Shown here: positions 1 to 12,150 of the stretch, piece by piece
How the letters are laid out: each line of letters begins with the position of its first letter
Numbering within the stretch: position 1 is the first letter of the stretch
Source of the DNA: Taiwanofungus camphoratus
Lineage: Eukaryota > Basidiomycota > Agaricomycetes > Polyporales > Taiwanofungaceae
Direction: 5' to 3'
Length of the DNA stretch: 64,000 bases
Assembly: GCA_003999685.1 (NCBI GenBank)
Contig: CP021231.1
Location: forward strand, 1,178,001-1,242,000
Notes under the pieces: model-generated
Told to the model about the DNA's origin: nothing
The model's input: only the letters and a program-made list of their open reading frames with translations
Database searches by the model: none
Translations under genes and position numbers: made by a program

Positions 1-2305
1 AACATGTCTGCGCACCAGCCAAAGGCTATACATGAGTACTTGCATGACGGGGTATTGCAACAAACCGATGCACGCTTGCACATGGGTATCGGGTATGCAA
101 CCTCACAAGAGAGATTATCATTCGTCTCAAAACGAAGGAATGAAAAGGCGCTGACGGACAACATTGTCAAGCATCAGAACACAACATTAAGGCGCACGTT
201 AGTTTCCCCTCCTGTGCAGACGACATTGCCTAAGGCACAGGCGAGTACTTATCCCGAGGGCCACGAAAAGGCCTGCGCCAGGACCGACTTCCTGTGAAAG
301 TCGACCCTTACCTCGAGACTTCTCCCCCACCCGCCTTCCCCTACTTTCACACTGATTTGAAGCTGATAGACCGAAAGAGTGCCAAAGCTCTCATCACACA
401 AGTATTAACTCGGCGATACTTGATCTCGCACGACGCCAAGGTTGTCGTGAGTCGCGTGTTGTTCATCTAGCGTAATTCACCGCAAGCTTGCCGCTTCGCC
501 TTCGTGTTCTTCATTTGATCTGGTCGCTTTTGGCCTTGACTCATGCTTGACGCGTCGTTTATCGTCCATGTCTATTCTTTCACGATCTTCGTTCATTTCT
601 TTCGCTGTCCATCAGTCTTGCTGCGGTCTTTGTCGTTCCGGCCTCGCTTTTCCTTGCCTTGCTGCAGCCTCATACGAATCATCGTTCCCGTTTGCGTCTT
701 GCTCTTGACTGTTCTCATCCCGTCTTCGTCATCAGTATCAGTGCCGTTGCAAACTTTGTGCTCATACTTGCGGTTCGATCTCCGTCATTTTACCATTGGT
801 GTGATGTTCAATGTTTTTGACTCCACGTTGTTCTTGTCATCCTTTTGCGTCTGCGTTTCATTCTCACTGAGTGATCATCTTCGATCTGTTCAGTCTTGTC
901 CTTTTGTTTACTTTGGTGGCTTCCGGTTGGGCCCACGTTCATCTTCAATCGAATTCTTGGCGCACTCAGGTATTGTCTCTACCCCCGGGTCTTGAAAGTT
1001 CGTGAATATTCTTGAGGCAAGTATCATCATGAACCCCTTCCGGGCACGTCCTCTTCAATACTGTATATGAGCGGTCAGCGGCCCGCACGAGGATGGTAGA
1101 AGCACTCACATTGTTGGAGTTCTCGTTGGTGTGGATTTGAACGCCTCTGGATCCTTCAGAGCCAAATTGCATCATGGCGTTCACAACTCATCTTGTAGGT
1201 TCGCTTCTTCTCACGACGTTATGTCATTTTCAGTGTGATCTTGGCGCCTGATTCTGTCGCTTCTGTTCCGGGTCTCTTGGAGTTGTCCATACGCTCCCAC
1301 GGTCTACCAATCATCAGCTGATCAATGCGACAGAGAATCAGAATATCAAACACACTCACGTTACCATGTCCTGTCAGGGGAGGTACTCAGAACGAGCACT
1401 CACCCCACCCATGCACGAAGCACATTTGCGTCTGTGTTCCACCTAGATGGTCTATCTGGGGGAGACGCATGGGCCACATTGGCCGCATGGAGTCTAAACG
1501 TGTCTATGCATGAATCTCGAGCCGCACTATATGCAATTCAACTTGAAAGAGAAAAAAGGCGGCGACGCATACGGCCGAGCGATGAACGATAGTGGCGGGA
1601 GGCGTATGTCAACCATGAGCAAGCACCGTCAAGATCGTTGACGATAAACCGTACCTAGAGGACAGAAACCAGCGGCTAACTTGTATAGCATCTGCCGTAC
1701 AGACGAACCAATCAATTAGGAAGCGTTGAATTCGAGGAAGACGAAGAGAAGGAACGCGAGTACGTGTCAGTGAATGTACAGGAGGACCAACCTGGCGGAG
1801 ACCAAGAAGTGCTGAGGAGGAGGGCGTTCATGAGAAGCCTTTTATACCTCTCGATGTGGCTGTCATCTGCCGCCACAACTTCCTTGTCAGCCACCTTCTT
1901 TCTGCTGGAAATCGCTCCAAAATGGACATCTAGCCTGTGATTAGCTAACGAGTGGTTGAGATCGTAACTCGAGGCCACAGAACTCCGATATGACCGCCGT
2001 GCCGCCTCAAAACTAGTAGTCAAGCCCCAGTTTGGCGCAGGAGCAGCGGTGGCATATTTCCCTATGTGATGTTCTCCATCTCTGCGTTTGGATCATTGAG
2101 TCCGTCGGAATATTGAATGTGCGAAGGTGGGAACAATTAACAAATGTACTATGCGTGACACGTATCGCGTTTGTGACTGAACGCGTCTGACACCTGGGCT
2201 CTTGTCACGTTGTGAGATCGTGAACCTTGTCTCGATACCCTCTTCTCTGTGCACACTCGTCATCGATCTCCTGTATCCATTTCAGCTGGAAAAAAACCTA
2301 TAGGA
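1..2305. other. Left-edge region without a supportable gene
   Basis: No open frame here carries a family motif I recognise. Short frames exist (for example 4-297 on + and 1712-2023 on -), but they lack start context, splice partners and recognisable domains. From about 480 to 1000 the + strand is visibly rich in T and C with few purines, like a long leader or promoter region of a basidiomycete gene, yet no convincing coding sequence follows it. The last 200 bases should hold the Asf1 promoter. Confidence 0.6.
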
Positions 2306-3087
2306 ATGTCTATTGTAACCATTCGAGTAAGCGCGAAGTGTGTCTCAATGTCTTTTTGACTTAGCTCATCGTTTTCGCAGAATGTCGAGTTTTTGAACAA
2401 TCCAGCACGCTTCCTTGATCCATATCATTTTCGGGTGACTTTCGAATGTATAGCTCCTCTACCAGATGGTATGCACCGTTTGAAGGGGCTCATTAACAAA
2501 ACCTGATCATACCACGATCCTCTTGACGTCACGTTTGTCTCATAGATCTTGAATGGCGTCTAATCTATGTATCTTCTCCTGGGAACGAAGAATTAGATCA
2601 GGAGCTCGACGACTGTCTTGTAGGGCCTGTGCCTGCTGGAGTGAATGCTTTCGAATTCGAGGGGTCGTCGCCGAACCCATCAAAAATCCCTCCAGAGGAC
2701 GTTCTAGGTGTGGCTGCACTGATTCTCACGGGCTCGTACAGGGAGCAGGAGTTTGTGAGAGTGGGTTACTATCAGAACACGGAATATGATAATGAGGAGA
2801 TGAAGGAGGCGCTCCCGGAGCCGATACGCTTCGATCGCCTCGTGCGGGATATCAACTCGAAACCTAGGGTGACAAGATTCCAGATCAAATGGTGCGTAGC
2901 TCCTCCGCGCTCCTTCGTGTGCTGACCTGGATGGTGGCCTAATGCTGATGCACTCATGCGCAGGGACATTGTACCACAACAGCCAAATGGGGTTGTATCA
3001 GCGGGAGCTGCGACCTCAGCAGCAGTCCCTTCGGCCAACGATCTCGATGCTGAAGACCCGGAACCCAACGCCAACGGATCATCATGA
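2306..3087 (+). CDS. ASF1: Histone chaperone Asf1
   Basis: Histone H3-H4 chaperone, acting in the nucleus in nucleosome assembly and disassembly during replication and transcription. There are four coding exons: 2306-2326 (MSIVTIR), one from 2381 (NVEFLNNPARFLDPYHFRV), one from about 2546 (LEWRLIYVSSPG), and a last exon from about 2964. All introns are GT-AG and 50-90 nt. The conserved core of about 155 residues is complete: the immunoglobulin-like fold with the GPVPAGVNAF and LTGSYREQEFVRVGYYQN segments and the IKWDIVPQQPN strand. The tail is short, acidic and Ser/Asn-rich, ending NANGSS, as usual in fungi. ATG 2306 was chosen because it gives the family's standard N-terminus. It stands alone, with the next gene more than 1 kb away. 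A TGACGTCA octamer lies in intron 2 but is probably chance. Confidence 0.97.
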
Positions 3088-4207
3088 CATTAACACACCA
3101 ACCAATTTATCGAACTAATCGTATCCATACGCTGTATATCACTGCTCCTCTGCGTTATCTGGTCCTGCTTTCCGGTCGCCAGCAGGCCACTGCTATATTA
3201 TACACATACGGGATATATTTTGTAGCATGTTCTCAGCCTTTTCCTGATCTACACTGATTTCATCAAAAACTAAAGCCCATAGGCAGCACGCCTGGAACAA
3301 CAGTTAGTGCAACGTACATAACCCATGTGTTCCCTTCAATGTGTCTGAAGGAGAGGTATGCGTGCTAGCCCGTGAACATGGCAAAACACTGCGTCACCGT
3401 TCCTTGGGATGCGGTGACCCTTTTCTTCCCAGTTCCGGTTTCTTTGTGCTTGACGTTGCGGTATTTGCCACCAAAATATTTTCTAGAAATACCAGAAAAG
3501 TGGAGTGCTTGATGCAACGTGAGCGCATTTGCTTGCACTGATTTCATTTTGTATTGATGGGCTCTTCTACGCTCTTAATGTAGGTGATATTGAGTTGTAA
3601 TTTCAACTATGACTGCATGTTTCTTCTACACCGCTCATTTGCTAAGCTAGCATGGCCGAACTGTCCGTGGATTGATGTTAATGATCATGAGAACTTAATC
3701 AAAGCTCGCTGCGAATAATCTGGTCCGACTGGTATAGTTGTTCATCTGACTTCCACAGAACTTGTTGCGACCAGCCCTTGTCAAGTGCATACTACAAGAC
3801 TATCCAAAATTGCTCTCTTGGTAGTAAGCGCCTCGTTACGTAAGTATTCAGTCTGGCCTCGTCTCTACATTTTTATGGTTCGCGAAATGGAATGCGTTGT
3901 TGTCCATTACCAAAGACTGCGACAGTAGCACAAAAGGCGACAGACATTGGCGTATAGCCACCCTACCCCTTTGGCAGCGTCCTTTCGTCTCTGGTCCATG
4001 ACGACCATGACATTGCAATGTGAAGTTGACATATGGCTTTACAAAGATGGCCCTTTTCCTTTCTGCCACTGGCCTAAACGTATTTATGGATAGAATCGAA
4101 AGAAATCTTCCCCGTCAGTTTTCCACAAGCTTCTGGATGTCTACGTCAAGGGAAGATAAATATTTGCTCTAGTTTGAACCACCGTGCTGAAGCGATTTGC
4201 TCATTAG
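3088..4207. other. Intergenic region
   Basis: About 1.1 kb between Asf1 and the F-box gene. Small frames at 3341-3541 (+) and 3848-4069 (-) show no domain or splice logic and look like chance. It should contain the Asf1 3' UTR and the promoter of the gene starting at 4208. Confidence 0.6.
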
Positions 4208-5930
4208 ATGCAAGTATCTCCGAATCGAGCTCGTCTCAGGTCACCTCAGGCCTCGATCCTGCAGGATGTAGCAGCAAGAGACCCTTGTCGGCTTCTTTGC
4301 CTGCCTTCACCTGTTCTCGAAAACATCCTCAGGCGACTTCGTTCCAAGGATATATTATCGCTGTGCGCTGCAAATTCTCAGCTCAACCGTTGGTCCGACA
4401 GGGCATATGTGGAGATTCACTTTAGTATTGGGGGCGGAAGCCTCAAGAAGACGTATCAGACTGTTGCATCGTTGCATTCACTTTTCGACGTACTATTGCA
4501 TCGAGTGGACTATCGAGAACGGGTGGTCGCCCTCTCTCTGTATGATACCCGATCATCACAGCAGTCTGCCGTGCAATCTATGACGGAACCTTACCAAGGA
4601 CTAATCAGAAAGCTCGATTTCCTCCTCTTCCAAATTCTTTTCTTGGTGCCCGACTTACAGGTATTCGTCCTCGATGCCACAACCACCAAGCAGACACTAC
4701 CCTTGCCACAAACAATCCAGGCGCTTGCACACAAGAGTCATCTCCGCGACCTTGCTCTGTTGAACGTTTCCGGTCCTACCAGTATCAAGAGCGAGCGGGA
4801 GCTGGCAAGTCCGAAGGGTCTTCAGCGCGTGCTCTTCTGCGACGTCGGTCCCGAAGCGCATTGGTGTAACTTCTTTCTGAAGAATCAGAGGACCCTTGGA
4901 AGGCTTAGCTTAGAGGAAAATGCGAAACGTGATCGGCAGTGGTTGGAAACCCTCCATCGCTATGCCAGAACCTGGACATCTCTTGAGACCTTTGCAATTT
5001 TTTGTCATAAAACTGATCTACAAGAAAATATAATGTTGATATACAATTGTCTGGTAAGTAACCTTCTTCGTTGGCATTTCTTCGCGCGTCTGAATGATTG
5101 CTTAACAGTCTACGGGAGCGTGGAGATGTTTTTCTTCTCTGTCTATAGCAGTGAATTTTGGACAGAGCTCAATCATGAATTATCTTTCAACGCTGCGTCA
5201 AACTCCTCTTCGTCGCTTTCGCCTTGTTGTCAGCTGGGAAGGTGCCTATTTTCCGGACTTTGGGCCCAACCTCATGGGAGGAACACTTGCATATTTCCCC
5301 TATTTAGAGGAGCTAGTGTTGGACCACTGTCGGACGACTCAGTATGCGCCTCTCCCGGGCATTGAAGATCTCGTAGGTGTTAATCGTTCCGCTATGTATG
5401 ACCCCAACGATCATTGAACAACGAATTGGCAGGCATCGTGGGGCGCAACACTTCGAGCAGCCCCCAAATTGCACAAGCTGACTCTTCCTACCTTGTTTGT
5501 GGCCGACCCTGATGAGGAAGAAAACCATGACGAAGATGAGGACTCTTGGATTGATTCAGAAGACATTGACATGGACGACGAGACTGTTTTCGGTGCATCG
5601 CAACCTATCACCGTCAACGAAAATCTTTCAAAGCCAACGACATGTTCGGAAGAAATTTTCCCTGTTCTGTCCATGTCGTTGCGACGCATCTACACGACAC
5701 TAGCTATCTTTGCTGAAGACTTTCTGGACAAATATTTGCGAAATCCTCATTTTGAAGAACTTCGATTCTTGCACGATAACCCAGACTCAAGACACCGAGA
5801 AACACTTGGTTTTGATCAAGTGTGGGCCAATGACGACGGCGACCAGTTCAAGCCGACGGAGTTCATGATTCAAAGAAATAACAGGAAGTACGATATGTTC
5901 TGGGAATCAGTCTCAAAGGAAGATATTTAG
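4208..5930 (+). CDS. F-box protein
   Basis: Probable substrate adaptor of an SCF ubiquitin ligase. Residues about 30-66 hold an F-box-like helix set: LPSPVLENILRRL followed by KDILSLCAANSQLNRWSD. The rest has scattered leucine-rich-like segments (FPYLEELVLDHC) as in agaricomycete F-box families. Three exons are inferred: 4208-5053, 5109-5372 and 5433-5930, with introns of 55 and 60 nt and typical GTAAGT/GTAGGT donors; frames join without stops. The third exon carries a strongly acidic stretch (DPDEEENHDEDED) before a final structured segment. Agaricomycetes carry hundreds of such fast-evolving F-box genes, so the substrate cannot be inferred. The start is the first ATG giving a complete F-box; a short upstream extension is possible. 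Confidence 0.8.
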
Positions 5931-6283
5931 AGAAAGTATTTGGTATGTATGCGTTATTACACTGAGGTTGATGACTCTTCTGTACCTTGAAAAGACGGTA
6001 GGAGCTCGTCTACGTATTATGATATTTGTCTTTGGAAAGAGGAAGAGTGTCATCAGTAAGGGCCCCAAAAAGTAGGATGATTGAGGACTGTTTGCAGTAA
6101 CAAGGAATTGGAGGCGAGCACACTGCCATTGCTAGATTGTAGGTTAAAAAAACTAATAATGATAAACAACATTAACTCGGTGTGAAAGCTTCTCGTGGGA
6201 CCAGCAACGGCCCCTATTTTCTAGCTGATATTCTCGTCAATGGCATGATCAATACGTACATGAATTATGAAGACTTGCCTTCA
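5931..6283. other. Convergent 3' intergenic region
   Basis: About 350 bases between the ends of two convergent genes. An A/T-rich patch around 6145-6180 is a plausible shared polyadenylation zone. No gene seen. Confidence 0.5.
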
Positions 6284-6838
6284 TCATGAGAAATGCATAC
6301 TGGTCGATGTTAACACCGTGGTCGTCTCTGTCTTTGGAGATTCAACGTCAGGGCTCTCCCCTGGTTCTCGTTCCTGTTCAGCCAACTCCTCTAGAACTGA
6401 TTCCATCTTGTGATAGTCCTGACTCAATTTCGTCAATTTCTCGCGGAGTCTCGCGTTCTCCTCCCTGAGTTCGGGTTCTACGGCTGCTCGTCTTCTCACA
6501 TCATCATCCACCCTGCTATCCCTTGACGTCAAGACTTGGCAAAGCCCTTTCCATTTCAGTACCTCCGCCTCCAGCCTATTAATTCTTTCCTCGTAGGTCG
6601 CTTTGATCATTGCGAGTCCATTGTGGATCTGGCCTTCCGCTAGAGCGGCCCGCTCTAGGAGCTCGTTATTTTCTCTGCTGACCTCACTGACGTGTGCCGA
6701 GGCTTTACTGTACTGATCCTTGAAGAAATCCCGGTCCTTCTCCGCGTCCAACTTCTTGTGCTGCAGTTCCTCATTTACTAGGCGAAGCTGCTCCATCATA
6801 ACTTGCATTTGGGGAGCGCCGCTCACTTCAGTCGACAT
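6284..6838 (-). CDS. Coiled-coil protein, unknown function
   Basis: A single uninterrupted frame of 184 codons from ATG 6838. I do not recognise the family. From about residue 10 to 155 it is almost entirely charged, with heptad-like spacing of Leu/Met/Val (for example MMEQLRLVNEELQHKK and LREENARLREKLTKLSQDY), so a long parallel coiled coil is expected. There is a Pro kink region in the middle and a disordered acidic/Ser-Thr tail rich in PESP-type segments. No signal peptide or membrane segment. Coiled coils of this size are often scaffold or centrosome/kinetochore partners, but nothing here decides that. It converges with the F-box gene to its left. The absence of an intron is unusual among its neighbours but fits a short gene. 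Confidence 0.7.
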   Translation of the reverse strand: MSTEVSGAPQMQVMMEQLRLVNEELQHKKLDAEKDRDFFKDQYSKASAHVSEVSRENNELLERAALAEGQIHNGLAMIKATYEERINRLEAEVLKWKGLCQVLTSRDSRVDDDVRRRAAVEPELREENARLREKLTKLSQDYHKMESVLEELAEQEREPGESPDVESPKTETTTVLTSTSMHFS

Positions 6839-7470
6839 TGACTGCCACTATTCATACAATAGCCGAGCGACAAAGTAAGGCGGGAGCCAATTGCTGAGAA
6901 TAAGGCTGATGTCGGTACCTTGCAAATTCCGAGCAATGAAAATACATACGCGGGAAGCAAGAAACATCAAGCCAATGCGTGGTGGTCAGTGCTAGAAAAC
7001 CCTGAGCCGGCAGCCTACAGACACAGGTTCGCGGAGCCACTTATATCTCCGACCTTACCTATCCTTTCGTTTACATAATCAACCCTCGGGAAGGACTGCC
7101 TGCACCAGCAGAAATCTTGCTCGATGTCTTATATATCTTTTGTACAAGATGTACACACCCTTACCAGCAATGGAAAACGAGAGGGAGCCGGGTTTTTATA
7201 TCATTTTACTCGATTTTTGCAAACTTGTAGAGAAGACAAATAATATCAGACCTCGGCATATGCCGGTTAGAGCCCGAACTGAGCTCGTCGGGAAACAAGA
7301 TAACCTGTAGTAAGTATAGCTTGTAAATAGCTGATATACATGTCTTCCGAAGACGTTTCGAAATCCGGGAGAATACTTGCGGATCTACTGGATCATCAAT
7401 TTAGACATGAGTAAAGGCACGGGTGATATTACTGAATGCTTTCGGCTCAATTACAAGTTGTCGCTAATTA
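6839..7470. other. Intergenic region
   Basis: About 630 bases upstream of the coiled-coil gene and downstream of the NmrA-like gene, both on -. It should hold the promoter and 5' UTR of the former and the 3' UTR of the latter. A T/A-rich stretch lies around 7120-7260. No coding signal seen. Confidence 0.5.
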
Positions 7471-8736
7471 CTAACACCAGGGGCGACCGCCGACTTCCCG
7501 AACGTAATCCTCGACCGTTTTCCATTTCCAAAATTTCTGGTCAGGGTTGACAAGCTCGTTGTCGTTGTCTGTGGTGAAGTCTAACTTGCCCTCAGCCATG
7601 AGGACCCTAAGACATGTCATATGAAACATTTATAGGCATTGTATTGCGATTGAGCGTAGCTTACCTGAGGTGTCCGGACGGGTCCACCGCTGGTTCTTTC
7701 ATCCGCCTATCCTTCACTTGCCTCTTGAACAGTTCAACATCGTCAATTTTTATCACGATCTCGGCCTGCGGCTCTATGCAGAGATCATTACGCACGCGCT
7801 GGACCGTGTCGCGCACCTCATTGTAGCTAAGAAGGGATCCGAAAATGCGCACATTGTCCGGGACGTTGGCAGCTAAGTCAGGCGATAGCGCTGCAAGGGA
7901 AAGCTGGGCGAGAGAGCGTCCAATGTCGGCCTTGGACGTGTACGCAGTCTTTACGTCGGGAGAGCCGACACACGTGTAGACCTTATTAGCGGTGTCAAAG
8001 CCGACTGCAAAAAAAATCAGAGGGAGGTCAACGTCAAGGGGTATATAACATGCAACATACACCAGGGCTATTGAGACATTCATGATGAGACACCTTACTG
8101 GCAAAGTATGAGTAAACTGACACCAAAAGAATCTTCAATAAATAGGCCGTTGTACAGTGCAACAATCTTGATCTTTCCTTGAGCAAGCTCCCGTATGTAA
8201 CGAATATGTTCACGCTTTTTCATCCAGTCGACATTATCCCAACCAGGGAAATTGTTTAAGCGGTGGTCACTGGGGCATAGACAATGAGTACACCATGATA
8301 TCATTCACTTGCAATAGACTGGGCTTTACTCACGTGCCATACTCTGCGGGGAAATACACCTTAACGTCGTCCTTGAGGGCTGCCTCGAAGACAGTGTTTT
8401 TGTAATCAGGAGAAACTGCACCGAGCAAATTGACCACCACATCTACCCCCTTCAATGCCCTTGCAAGTGATGAGCCTAGGTTAGAACTTTCGATCTGACG
8501 AAGTTCGGCTCCTTGACTCGCAAGCTCTTGGGCAGCTGAGACGGAGGGGTCCCTCACAAGTGCAATGATGCGGGAGAAGACGGCGCGATAGTCATTAAGG
8601 AAGATCTTGGAGACTTCCTTTCCTTTGGAGAAGTCGGATTTGAACACATTTTTTAGTATGAAGACTTACCAAGGTTACCTGTGGCACCTATGATAGCAAC
8701 GACATGCTGGGCGGCGTTGACATTGGCAGACATCAT
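7471..8736 (-). CDS. NmrA-like / isoflavone-reductase-like NAD(P)-binding protein
   Basis: Atypical short-chain dehydrogenase/reductase of the NmrA/isoflavone reductase family. Exon 1 (start ATG 8736, or the adjacent ATG 8733) encodes the Rossmann strand and nucleotide loop VVAIIGATGNLG; the second exon begins KEVSKIFL. Downstream blocks match the family: ALKGVDVVVNLLG, a PAEYGT segment (usually PSEFG), KIKIVALYNGLFIEDSFG, then KVYTCVGSP and a C-terminal KTVEDYVREVGG ending in PWC. Five exons with short GT-AG introns join in frame. Family members act as NAD(P)H reductases on phenylpropanoid-like compounds or as redox sensors; the substrate cannot be read from the sequence. A TATA-like element lies 60-70 bases upstream. 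Confidence 0.9.
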
Positions 8737-9316
8737 GTAGAATGATTAGCGCTTCTGTCGAAATTGACTGGGGCTGAAAGGCAGAAATGCGTTCGGTTTA
8801 AATATACATAGTCTCCAAAGTGGAGGCCGGAGCTGTTGCAAGCTCAGCCTGAAGATATTGCCAGCGGCAACATATCGTACCTGTGATGACATCAACATAT
8901 ATGCAAGCACAGCATACTTCACTTTGCTGGTCTACAGCCGAAGATGTCAAATTCTTCTAAATAGAATGTGAGACTATCAATTCCGCAAACAAGATTCAGC
9001 AAACAAGTTGCTCATGTAGATCAACCGATCCCGGCTAGGCCTGCTGCGTAATCCAGGTCAGTATATGTGCAAGGGAAATCCCTAGGATTACTTACACAGA
9101 GATGTTTAGCTCCAGGAAGAAATCCGATCACTGCAAGTGTCAGTCTAGTATACGGACAGTAAAACAACCACTGACGAACCCTACATCGAAGTGATAACGA
9201 GTGCACAACAACTCGCTACATTCACATCGCGGACAAAACAAACTTCGCCTTGGTAGTAATTATGGCATCATTTGACATATTGAATACGACAAATCCCAAC
9301 TATCGCTACATAGACT
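8737..9316. other. Intergenic region
   Basis: Between two co-directional - strand genes: the NmrA-like promoter and the Ubp6 3' UTR. Apart from the TATA-like element I see nothing specific. Confidence 0.5.
8798..8806 (-). promoter_or_regulatory. TATA-like element of the NmrA-like gene
   Basis: On the - strand the sequence reads TATATTTAA, about 62-70 bases upstream of the ATG at 8736. This is a plausible TATA box given a short leader. Position and sequence are the only evidence. Confidence 0.4.
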
Positions 9317-12150
9317 TTACACCAGAGCCTTCGTTTTGTACAAGAGCACGTATGCCGATGAGTCCTCACCTCCTCCGTCAAGTGTAGACAGCTTCTCTTT
9401 CGGGAATATTGACACTTTGTCGTCGTCGAACTTATACCAGTCCTCGTCATCCTCGTCGATAACAGGAGCCGGCCCCGAGCCCGATGAACTGACCTGTCCC
9501 CTCAACGCACTCTTCTTCACAAAGCCCATATAATGACCCGCGTCTGCTGCAGCACCCTTGTGTGTCACGATAGCTATGTGTCAAAAGTGAGTGAGCACTT
9601 CAGGTAGCGCTTTGCCGCTAACATACCTATCAACTCATACTGGCCAGTGGTACTGCACCCAATATCAGTTTTTAAATCAGGATGCACGAGCGCATCGAGC
9701 TCCTTCGCCTCCCTCTCTCTGTAAACCGATTCCTCCTCTAATTCCTCGCCAGCTGCTGTCTTACTGTGACCTTCACCCTCTGACGTGCTTTGGCCTTCTG
9801 CCTGAGCGCTTGGCCCATTAGAAGACGTGGAGGGGTCCGCTGCGTCGATGTCCATGGCGTTCGAGCTGGAGGGCTTGGGAGCCTTGGTCCGTTTGCGGAC
9901 CTTCCGCCTCTCCAATCGCTCACTCTCAAGGATCTTGAACTTGGTGCTCACGGGCAGGAGCTTCTCCTTCAAATCGTCGGTGACAATTTCAAGGGCATCA
10001 AAGTCGGTCGGAAATTTCACCCTGCGCTGTTACATTCTCCACACATCAGGGACGGAGTGCGGGAGAATGAAGCGGCGATGGCACTCACCATAATTTTTGC
10101 TTTCTTGTTGATATCTCTTCTCCAGGCGAACCGCACCATGTGCACAGTGAGGTATGAAGGCAATCGCGATAGTCGCGATGTTGAGGTATACATTGCCTGG
10201 CGCCCCAAAGATGGCGAGTTCTTTTCGATCTTCCCGTCAAGAGCCTAAACCGATAATAAATGTCATCTGAAAGGTCCAAATTTTAGGGTTAGGGCGCGCA
10301 CATCCTTGATGCCCGGGAGCATAAAATTTGTCGTGATTGATATATTGCACTCAATCTTGAGCACCTTCTCTGTGGTAATAGTTGGAGGCTCATCTAGAGC
10401 TTCGTCGCATTTGAGCCTACAGATATTCACAGTCAGCGTGGTCGAAAAATATAGCTAAAATAAGGTACTCACTCCCGTCGCATCTCACCCGTCATATACT
10501 GGTCAACAAATTTCTTCGCCGTCGACTGATCCGAGGAAGGGCCCGGTAGTCCAGGGACTTCCTTGAGTGCGTTCGTCATCTGTACCCAGCACTCCTCCGC
10601 ATCTTGGAGTCGTTTCACATTCAATTCAGTCCATCTAGCTTGGGCAACATGAACAAGGAACCGCACCTTGCTGTGCATACATCGTGAATCCGCCGGTCCC
10701 GGCTTTCATACCCCTAGTAGTTTCCGCGAACTGAGGGAAGGCCTGCCGCAGGGTCTGCAGGAATGCACTCGGGATAACGCTCTCCGTGGTGCGCGACATC
10801 GTGCCGTATAGACCTTGCAGTGCCGATGGAAGACCGGGAGGAGGTCCGCTGTAACCATGTATTGCGTAAGCTGAGGTCCCGCGGTCGAGTAGCTTCGAGA
10901 GCAGATACGTACGATGAGAGAGCAGTTTGCAGCTCTGGGATGGCGCGCATCGCCTGTAGTGTTGCGTTCATATAGCAGGTATTACCAAGATTCTTTAGAC
11001 CGACGGGCAATGACAACTAGGAATGATACAAAGTAGCATCAATCATTTATTTGAGAAAGTGGGATATAATGTAAGACGGGAGTGAGGTTTCTCATCATTG
11101 ACTCCGATAATAAAATGCCGCGGATTTGTCTGCAGCAGGCAGAGTGTAGAGTCGGCTTGTTTCTTTGCTCGTACCTGGAGCCAGCTATAGATAGTCGAAA
11201 ATACCTCTGGAGGTGAGACTGACTGAGCAACGCAGTCATCTCCTGCTACTCAATCATCTCGCATACGTATCGGAAATGTGTACGACTTAGGTTCCATGTG
11301 GTTCTGTGTTTCTCCCACAAGGATGTGTATACAAAAACTCACAGCTTCTGCCAGAGCGGATTCATCCATATCTAAACACCGAGAAATAAGTCAGTCTTGG
11401 CTATAACGATACACGATGCTAAGATCAAATGACGGGAAAAATACGAGTCTGGACTACACGGCTACCGAGACAAGGCACTGACAACGAACACTCGTTCATT
11501 CGAGAGGTATTTTCAGGAAAGGCTATCACTTCCAGTTAGTCAGAGGCAGATACGACTGTTGTAATCCTTACACCGCATTTTGGAGGTGAAGAGATTACAA
11601 CAATCTGTGGCCCGTTTGCACATACGGCCATACAACCAAGATTGCGATGATGAAAGCTCTAATCGTTAGTGCGATTAGACATCTCACCATCAACTCCATA
11701 AATACAGGAAGGGTGTTTCAAGCAAGTAATGAAGAATATTAACCTTCAAGGAAGACTACAGGCGTTGGCGGTGGCTTTGGTAGTTCACCGGCTGCACCAA
11801 TCACCATGAATGTTTGTCCCTACAGTCAGTCATTGAGCACCGATCTCATAGATATAGAAGCAGCAAGAAGACATCTGCGAGTGCCCGACTGACCTCCTTG
11901 GGTCCGACTTTTTTCCAATCTGCGTCATCCTGCATACACAAACGCTCAGGTTAGTTTGTATCTCCCATACTATACGTAATGACTGAAGCACCTTCAACAC
12001 ACCGCCTTTGATCATGACCTTCATCCGATCTGGTGGCACACCTGTTACCTGGTAGACTGCATCCTTGAAGACGGTTGCAGGTTGATCGGGGTCGAGTTCT
12101 ACGTCGTGTATCTTTCCTGCATGCTTGACCTTGATGGCGAGGGGCGCCAT
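9317..12150 (-). CDS. UBP6: Proteasome-associated deubiquitinase Ubp6/USP14
   Basis: Cysteine protease that binds the 26S proteasome lid/base and trims ubiquitin from substrates. Exon 1 (ATG 12150) encodes the N-terminal ubiquitin-like domain (IKVKHAGKIHDVELD ... PPDRMKVMIKGGVL). After short exons comes the USP domain: Cys box GLKNLGNTCYMNATLQAM, the QQ/DAEECWVQM box, and the His box THKGAAADAGHYMGFVK with WYKFDDDKVS. The protein ends LLYKTKALV. A disordered Ser/Glu-rich insert (about 80 residues, encoded near 9700-9900) sits before the His box. Most introns are 50-80 nt, but two near 11017-11342 and 11372-11740 exceed 300 nt and flank a 29-nt exon (11343-11371). That exon encodes DMDESALAEA, which lines up with the USP14 segment just before the Cys box, so its inclusion is well supported. 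Head-to-head with the BAP31-family gene. Confidence 0.95.

Noticed and set aside
543-995. 150-codon + strand frame with many hydrophobic residues, looking like a membrane protein
   Set aside because: The hydrophobicity follows directly from the T-rich composition. No start context, no splice partners and no family pattern.
10283-10296. TTAGGG repeated twice, resembling fungal telomere repeat
   Set aside because: Only two units, inside an intron of UBP6, with no further telomeric array or subtelomeric content. Expected by chance.
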